NCBI GenBank assembly: GCA_023430325.1
Contig: JAEZAU010000173.1
Span: 1 to 20,254, forward strand
Direction: 5' to 3'
From: Bacteroidota bacterium
GTDB taxonomy: Bacteria > Bacteroidota > Bacteroidia > Flavobacteriales_F > PHOS-HE28
DNA: 20,254 bases
Shown: piece after piece, positions 16,023-20,254 of the stretch
How positions within the stretch are numbered: position 1 is the stretch's first letter
Layout: each line of letters starts with the position of its first letter
The notes under the pieces: generated by a model
Databases searched by the model: none
Told to the model about the DNA's origin: nothing
The model's input: the letters and a program-made list of their open reading frames with translations, nothing else
Program-made: the position numbers and the translations under genes

Positions 16023-16739
16023 TTGCCCCAACGGCTTGTCATCATTCCTACGTACGATGAAAAGGAGAATATCCGAGACATCGTTACACATGTCGTTGGT
16101 CTGAAGCCGGAATTCCAGGTGCTGGTAGTGGATGACAATTCACCGGATGGCACCGCGGATATCGTTCGATCGATGGAGGGTGAATTTGCCGGCCGAGTAC
16201 ATCTTCTTGAGAGGAAAGGAAAGCTCGGCCTGGGCACCGCGTACATCGCCGGATTCAAATGGGCGATAGAGCGCAAGTACGACCTGATCTTCGAGATGGA
16301 TGCGGATTTCTCGCACAACCCGAACGATCTGTTGCGGCTTTCCGCAGCGTGCGAGAACGGCGCGGACATGGCCGTGGGATCGCGTTATGTGAAAGGTGGC
16401 CACGTGCGCGATTGGTCGTGGGACCGGATCTTGATGAGCTTCGCAGCTTCGCTTTACGTGCGCACTATCCTCTGGCTAGGTGTACGAGATACCACCGCCG
16501 GCTTCGTCTGCTACAAACGGCAGGTGCTCGAAGCGCTTCCGCTGGATGAGATCAAGTTCATCGGTTACGCGTTCCAGATCGAAATGAAGTACCGGGTTAA
16601 ACTGAAAGGCTTCAAGATCAAAGAGGTGCCGATCATGTTCGTGGATCGCGTAAAAGGCCGAAGCAAGATGAGCATGAACATCTTCAACGAAGCGTTCGTG
16701 GGTGTGTTGAAGATGCGGATGAACATTCCAAGGAAATGA
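16023..16739 (+). CDS. Polyprenol monophosphomannose synthase-like glycosyltransferase (GT2)
   Basis: 238 residues from the TTG at 16023. The frame is open further upstream but only inside the end of the giant gene, and the GT-A fold begins immediately after this start ('RLVIIPTYDEKENI'). Motifs: the nucleotide-sugar-binding 'VVDDNSPDGT' (35-44), 'KLGLGTAYIAGFKWA' (67-81), the metal-binding D-x-D of 'EMDADFSHNP' (D93, D95), and 'DTTAGFVCYKR'. No C-terminal transmembrane helices are present, as in the short, peripheral DPM1-type enzymes. It probably transfers a sugar (mannose in the best-known relatives) from a nucleotide sugar to polyprenyl phosphate at the inner membrane, providing donors for glycan or protein glycosylation. 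The end overlaps dihydroorotase by ATGA. Confidence 0.88.
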   Translation: MPQRLVIIPTYDEKENIRDIVTHVVGLKPEFQVLVVDDNSPDGTADIVRSMEGEFAGRVHLLERKGKLGLGTAYIAGFKWAIERKYDLIFEMDADFSHNPNDLLRLSAACENGADMAVGSRYVKGGHVRDWSWDRILMSFAASLYVRTILWLGVRDTTAGFVCYKRQVLEALPLDEIKFIGYAFQIEMKYRVKLKGFKIKEVPIMFVDRVKGRSKMSMNIFNEAFVGVLKMRMNIPRK

Positions 16740-18073
16740 ACAACTGGCTGATCCGCAATGCGCGTGTGGTGAACGAAGGACGGACCTTCGATGCCGATGT
16801 GCTGGTCCGGAACGGGATCATTGAACGCATCGCGGAGGAAGGGATCGGATCTGCCGGTGGCGCGGTGGAATTCGATGCGGGCGGAAAACTTCTGTTGCCT
16901 GGAGTGATCGATGACCAGGTGCATTTCCGCGAACCCGGCCTCACGCACAAGGACGATGTCGCCCATGCCAGCGCGGCGGCGGCGGCCGGTGGTGTCACTT
17001 CCTTCATGGAGATGCCCAACACGAACCCGCAGACGCTAACGCAGGAACTGCTGGCGAAGAAATATGAGTTAGGCCGGGCGCATTCACGCGTGAACTACTC
17101 GTTCTATATGGGCGTGGCCAACGACAACATGGACGAAGTGCTGCGCACCGATCCGCGTACCGTCTGTGGCCTGAAAGCCTTCCTCGGATCGAGCACCGGC
17201 AACATGTTGGTGGACGATCCGGTAACGCTGGATGAACTCTTCCGCAAGGCGCACATGATCCTGGCGATCCACGCGGAGGATGAGACCACGATCAAGGCGA
17301 ACATGGCCTCAGCGGTGGCACAATGGGGTGAAGAGATCCCGATCGAAGAACATCCGCTGATCCGGAGTGCGGAGGCTTGCTACATCAGCAGCAGCAATGC
17401 CGTGAAGCTCGCGAAGGAACATGGAACGCGCCTCCATGTGCTCCACATCAGCACGGCCCGCGAACTGGAATTATTCAATGCCGGACCGATAGAAGGAAAG
17501 AAGGTCACGGCGGAAGCCTGCATCCACCACATGTGGTTCTGCGATGAGGACTATGTCTCCAAAGGCGCCTTCATCAAATGGAATCCTGCGGTGAAGACAG
17601 GTGCCGATCGTGCAGCGATCCGCAAGGCGGTGAACGATGATCGCATCGATGTGATCGCCACCGATCATGCCCCGCACACGATCGAAGAGAAGCAACAGCT
17701 CTACGCGAAATGTCCTTCCGGCGGCCCGTTGATCCAGCATTCACTGGTGGCGATGATGGATCTGGTAAGCCAGGGCGTGTTCACGCTGGAAAAAGCGGTG
17801 GAGAAGCTCAGCCATGCCCCGGCACGTTTGTTCCACATCGATCGGCGCGGTTTCATCCGCGAAGGCTATCATGCCGATCTGGTGCTCGTTGATCCACAAA
17901 GCGCATGGACCGTGGCGAAGGAGAACCTGCTGTACAAATGCGGCTGGTCACCATTCGAAGGCCATTGCTTCACTTCGCGCGTGCTCAACACCTGGGTGAA
18001 CGGCACCATGGTCTACGCCGATGGCCGGGTGGACCATGAGGTTCGTGGCCAACGATTGCACTTCGATCGATGA
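16736..18073 (+). CDS. pyrC: Dihydroorotase
   Basis: 445 residues of the cyclic amidohydrolase family; interconverts carbamoyl-aspartate and dihydroorotate in de novo pyrimidine synthesis in the cytoplasm. Active-site features: 'GVIDDQVHFREPG' (metal ligand H63, substrate contact 'FREPG'), the probable carboxylated Lys K147 in 'CGLKAFLGSSTG', H179 in 'LAIHAED', H237 in 'LHVLHIST' and D310 in 'ATDHAPH'. The usual His-x-His of the first motif is Gln-x-His here (Q61), which as far as I recall is normal for the Bacteroidota branch. The ATG overlaps the GT2 stop (16736-16739), and the stop overlaps the next ATG, so expression is tied to its neighbours. Length and termini are complete. Confidence 0.93.
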   Translation: MNNWLIRNARVVNEGRTFDADVLVRNGIIERIAEEGIGSAGGAVEFDAGGKLLLPGVIDDQVHFREPGLTHKDDVAHASAAAAAGGVTSFMEMPNTNPQTLTQELLAKKYELGRAHSRVNYSFYMGVANDNMDEVLRTDPRTVCGLKAFLGSSTGNMLVDDPVTLDELFRKAHMILAIHAEDETTIKANMASAVAQWGEEIPIEEHPLIRSAEACYISSSNAVKLAKEHGTRLHVLHISTARELELFNAGPIEGKKVTAEACIHHMWFCDEDYVSKGAFIKWNPAVKTGADRAAIRKAVNDDRIDVIATDHAPHTIEEKQQLYAKCPSGGPLIQHSLVAMMDLVSQGVFTLEKAVEKLSHAPARLFHIDRRGFIREGYHADLVLVDPQSAWTVAKENLLYKCGWSPFEGHCFTSRVLNTWVNGTMVYADGRVDHEVRGQRLHFDR

Positions 18074-18402
18074 GGTGGTGGATGCTGTTTCCGTTGTTCC
18101 TGCTGTTCGCGTGCGAGCAGAAAGATCGGATGCCGGAAGGCCTGCTGGAGCGGGAAAAGTTCAAGGCCGTGCTGTTGGATGCGCAACTGCTGGAGGCGCG
18201 GTACAACCATGAAGTGGTGGTGGAGCACATGCAGGAAGTGCCGATGAAACAGTACTACGAGCAGGTCTTTGAGAAGCACGGCACGGACAATGAGCAGTTC
18301 CAGCGGACGTTCGAATATTATACCGCTCGGCCGGAGGAATTGAAGGCGATCTATGAGGAGATCATTGTGGAGTTGGGGAGGCGGAAGGATGGGGGGATGT
18401 GA
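18070..18402 (+). CDS. DUF4296 domain lipoprotein
   Basis: 110 residues. The N-terminus is a short lipoprotein signal peptide with lipobox 'LFACEQ' (Cys 15). The rest is largely helical and charged, with the DUF4296 pattern: 'FKAVLLDAQLLEARYNHE' (about 31-48), 'YYEQVFEKHGTDNEQFQRTF' (62-81) and 'YYTARPEELKAIYEEI' (83-98). Role unknown; an envelope lipoprotein. It overlaps dihydroorotase by four bases (ATGA at 18070-18073) and ends four bases before the stop of the convergent AT-rich gene, with no visible terminator between them. The pyrC-DUF4296 pairing is a familiar arrangement in Bacteroidota. Confidence 0.85.
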   Translation: MRWWMLFPLFLLFACEQKDRMPEGLLEREKFKAVLLDAQLLEARYNHEVVVEHMQEVPMKQYYEQVFEKHGTDNEQFQRTFEYYTARPEELKAIYEEIIVELGRRKDGGM

Positions 18403-18406
18403 GGGG

Positions 18407-18925
18407 TTATTCGATCACGAGCTTGCCCGTATGACGTTCGTTCGTAGTCGTTACTATTTCGAAAAAATAGATGCCATTGCCAAGAATTCCTCTCTTCAAT
18501 GTATTCCTTCCACCTTGTAATTGAACACGAATTACCTGCGAACCGGATGAACTGAACAAACGCAATACACCTTGGATCTCCGGCCCAAGTTCAATAGATG
18601 TTTCAGACTTAAAGGGATTCGGACTAATGGTGATACTCGGCCGAACATCATCCATCGCGTGAATTGCAGTTGGGATATAAACTCCGCAACTATCAAGTGA
18701 TGAATAGATGTTCCAGGAAGTCGAATCGTTCACATATAAAGATTCAGATAGCATTGGCATTGAAATGATATCCAGTTCTACATCTACCGATTGCGCCTGG
18801 ATCAATGTGACGTTTATGGAAGGTGTCACATCAAGAGCACATTCATGATATCCATTCTGAGCGATTTTGCGCAACATAGCGCCATAATTAAATCCGTCCG
18901 CTTGAGCATAGGATAACGTCAGCAA
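18407..18925 (-). CDS. 3' part of a frameshifted T9SS type A protein
   Basis: 172 residues from a TTG at 18925, but the frame is open back to 18940 (reading 'APDSSLLTLSYAQADGFNYG'), and the start is probably not real. It lacks a signal peptide. Residues about 1-30 look like the end of a beta-propeller blade ('GAMLRKIAQNG'), and the C-terminus is a type A T9SS sorting domain ('ITISPNPFKSETSIELG', 'GVLRLFSSSGSQVI', 'GNGIYFFEIVTT', ending 'HTGKLVIE'). It continues the upstream reading frame if one C is restored in the four-C run (18936-18939), giving a 549-residue protein. As assembled, this segment would not be exported on its own. Either an assembly indel or a real pseudogene. Confidence 0.75.
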   Translation of the reverse strand: MLTLSYAQADGFNYGAMLRKIAQNGYHECALDVTPSINVTLIQAQSVDVELDIISMPMLSESLYVNDSTSWNIYSSLDSCGVYIPTAIHAMDDVRPSITISPNPFKSETSIELGPEIQGVLRLFSSSGSQVIRVQLQGGRNTLKRGILGNGIYFFEIVTTTNERHTGKLVIE

Positions 18926-20055
18926 TGAACTATCAGGGGCTTAATAATATGTATAGGACTCTGAGACGTGCCATCGACTGCAAAATGATCAGCCCAGACG
19001 ATTTCATGGGTTGCATTCATCTTTAGCAAAAGGAGATCACTAGACTGTCCTTGAGCGACCCACATTAGGGCTGCATATCCGCCATCCGATGTACCGGTAA
19101 CCAATGGTGTCTGCACGATATTCCATCCGTCAAAGGATAAAATTTTTGCCCATGACACATTGCCTTGGTCATCGACAAGAAAACAGAGAAGACCAGCTGG
19201 TGAGCTTCCAAGAAATAAATGTCCATCAACTAACTTCACATAACCCGTTAAAGTTGCCGTACAGCCATCAATTTTCTTGCTCCATATTACGGTCCCTACC
19301 GAATCCATACGACATACATATGGCGTTTGTTGATACAAAGTACAATTAGGCGAGGTGGAAAAACCCATCATAATATCTCCATTCTCGACTTCCGAACTGC
19401 TACCACGCCAGCCGCATGCTGTCGGCACACTTAAGATCCTACTCCAAGTCAAATTACCATCATCATCTATCTTCATGATCATCGGTGAACGTCCAATGAC
19501 GGTTGTCCCATCCATTTCTTCGTGCGTGGCATAGATATAATAACCACCCATGACACTAATACTGAAATTATTTGGAAACAAATAATCTATTTCATGATCA
19601 TAGTCGCTAAATTTGATTCTTCTATTCCAAATAATGTCCCCAACAGAATTTGTCCGAAACATCCTTACCGAACGGCGTAACACATTCCCGATCGTCTCGT
19701 TATTGCCAAAAAGAAAACATTGTCCGCCAGAAGATAGGGAACGCGCAAATCGACCGTGCTGCATACCAAATCCAAGAGTATTGTATGTAGAGAACTCGCG
19801 ACTTTCAACATAATTACCATTATAATCCAATTTATGATAAACGAATCCATCTATATTTTCCCATAATCCGAATCGTATAGTGTGGCAAAGAATCAAATGG
19901 TTTGGTTCGAGCCCAATGGATCCTGACCAATCACGGCCCAAGTATTTGCTGAATGTTTCTTGAGCGAAGCAACTTGGAGTAGTGCTTAAAAGAAGTACAA
20001 TCGAGATTATGGCCGGAATTATAGGCACTGGTTTCATGATGAAGTTTTTTATCAT
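18919..20055 (-). CDS. 5' part of a frameshifted secreted beta-propeller-like protein
   Basis: 378 residues. A signal peptide precedes 'SCFAQETF'; the start may be ATG 20055 or the in-frame ATG 20037 ('MKPVPIIPAIISIVLLL'), which gives a more usual signal. The body repeats a delta-60/PQQ-like pattern of '(M/K)x-D-x-x-G-(N/D/T)-(I/V/L)-x-W-(S/N)(R/K)': 'NSVGDIIWNRRI', 'DDDGNLTWSRIL', 'DSVGTVIWSKKI', 'DDQGNVSWAKIL', 'NATHEIVWADHF', indicating several propeller blades. It ends abruptly 'IHIIKPLIVHC', where the true frame should read 'IIKPPDSSLLTLSY'. The gene is visibly AT-rich compared with all neighbours (for example 14 G+C of 60 at 19801-19860), suggesting horizontal origin. Function unknown; likely a secreted or surface protein. 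Confidence 0.8.
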   Translation of the reverse strand: MIKNFIMKPVPIIPAIISIVLLLSTTPSCFAQETFSKYLGRDWSGSIGLEPNHLILCHTIRFGLWENIDGFVYHKLDYNGNYVESREFSTYNTLGFGMQHGRFARSLSSGGQCFLFGNNETIGNVLRRSVRMFRTNSVGDIIWNRRIKFSDYDHEIDYLFPNNFSISVMGGYYIYATHEEMDGTTVIGRSPMIMKIDDDGNLTWSRILSVPTACGWRGSSSEVENGDIMMGFSTSPNCTLYQQTPYVCRMDSVGTVIWSKKIDGCTATLTGYVKLVDGHLFLGSSPAGLLCFLVDDQGNVSWAKILSFDGWNIVQTPLVTGTSDGGYAALMWVAQGQSSDLLLLKMNATHEIVWADHFAVDGTSQSPIHIIKPLIVHC

Positions 20056-20099
20056 GAAGACGATGACAGCGAACTTTTCGCTGCTGGAGACATGTGAAC

Positions 20100-20254
20100 C
20101 TAAGGAAAGTTATCCATATACCCAACCACATTCCGCACCATCTCCCCCACCCCCCGGAACTCATACCCCAACTCCGCCTTCACCTTCGCATTGGAGAACC
20201 GCCGCTGAATGATCCCGGTATGCGCCGTGGCGCGTGTGATGAAAGGCTTTCCAC
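20100..20254 (-). CDS. NAD-dependent epimerase/dehydratase, C-terminal part
   Basis: The minus strand has an open frame entering from the window edge at 20252 and ending TAG at 20100: 50 residues, starting 'GKPFITRATAHTGIIQRRFS' and containing 'NAKVKAELGYEF' and 'GEMVRNVVGYM'. The 'A-K-x-x-x-E-L-G-Y-x-F-R' signature and following amphipathic helix are typical of the C-terminus of extended short-chain dehydrogenases acting on nucleotide sugars or related substrates. The NAD-binding Rossmann part lies outside the window, so the substrate cannot be given. The gene ends 45 bases before the start of the AT-rich beta-propeller gene on the same strand. Confidence 0.75.
   Translation of the reverse strand, partial: GKPFITRATAHTGIIQRRFSNAKVKAELGYEFRGVGEMVRNVVGYMDNFP

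Overview
The window reads as chromosome of a Bacteroidota bacterium, probably Flavobacteriales-like and with moderately high GC. The clues are: a gliding-motility-type (type B) and two type A T9SS C-terminal sorting domains; a TonB-dependent receptor operon with a DUF5689-like lipoprotein; the small basic AURKAIP1/COX24 protein next to an HU/TPR/RNase G cluster; a DUF4296 lipoprotein behind dihydroorotase; and exact Bacteroidota -7 promoter boxes (TAnnTTTG). No rRNA, tRNA, CRISPR array or insertion sequence was seen.

Layout. 40-3096 (minus) is a housekeeping run in transcription order HU-like protein, TPR membrane protein, a 31-residue basic protein, RNase G and RecX. mutY is divergent on the plus strand (3166-4215) and is closed by a hairpin shared with the next, convergent operon. 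4249-9508 (minus) is a three-gene export/uptake operon: TonB-dependent receptor, lipoprotein with an OB-like plus a jelly-roll-like domain, and a T9SS-secreted protein with the same two kinds of domain in the opposite order. A 263-base divergent intergenic region (9509-9771) carries one -7 box for each direction. 9772-15978 (plus) encodes a 2068-residue T9SS surface protein dominated by 18 tandem ~78-residue repeats, each with two cysteines. 16023-18402 (plus) is a tightly coupled operon: polyprenol-phosphate mannosyltransferase-like GT2, dihydroorotase and DUF4296 lipoprotein, with 4-base ATGA overlaps. 18407-20055 (minus) is a markedly AT-rich T9SS beta-propeller-like gene split by an apparent one-base deletion in a C homopolymer. 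The window ends inside an NAD-dependent epimerase (minus, C-terminal 50 residues).

No clearly new defence or mobile system is present. The parts that repay a second look are the two-repeat higher-order structure inside the giant surface protein, the receptor/lipoprotein/secreted-protein operon of unknown cargo, the palindrome upstream of RNase G, and the broken AT-rich gene inserted beside the pyrC operon. Product calls rest on motif recognition by eye, with no database search.
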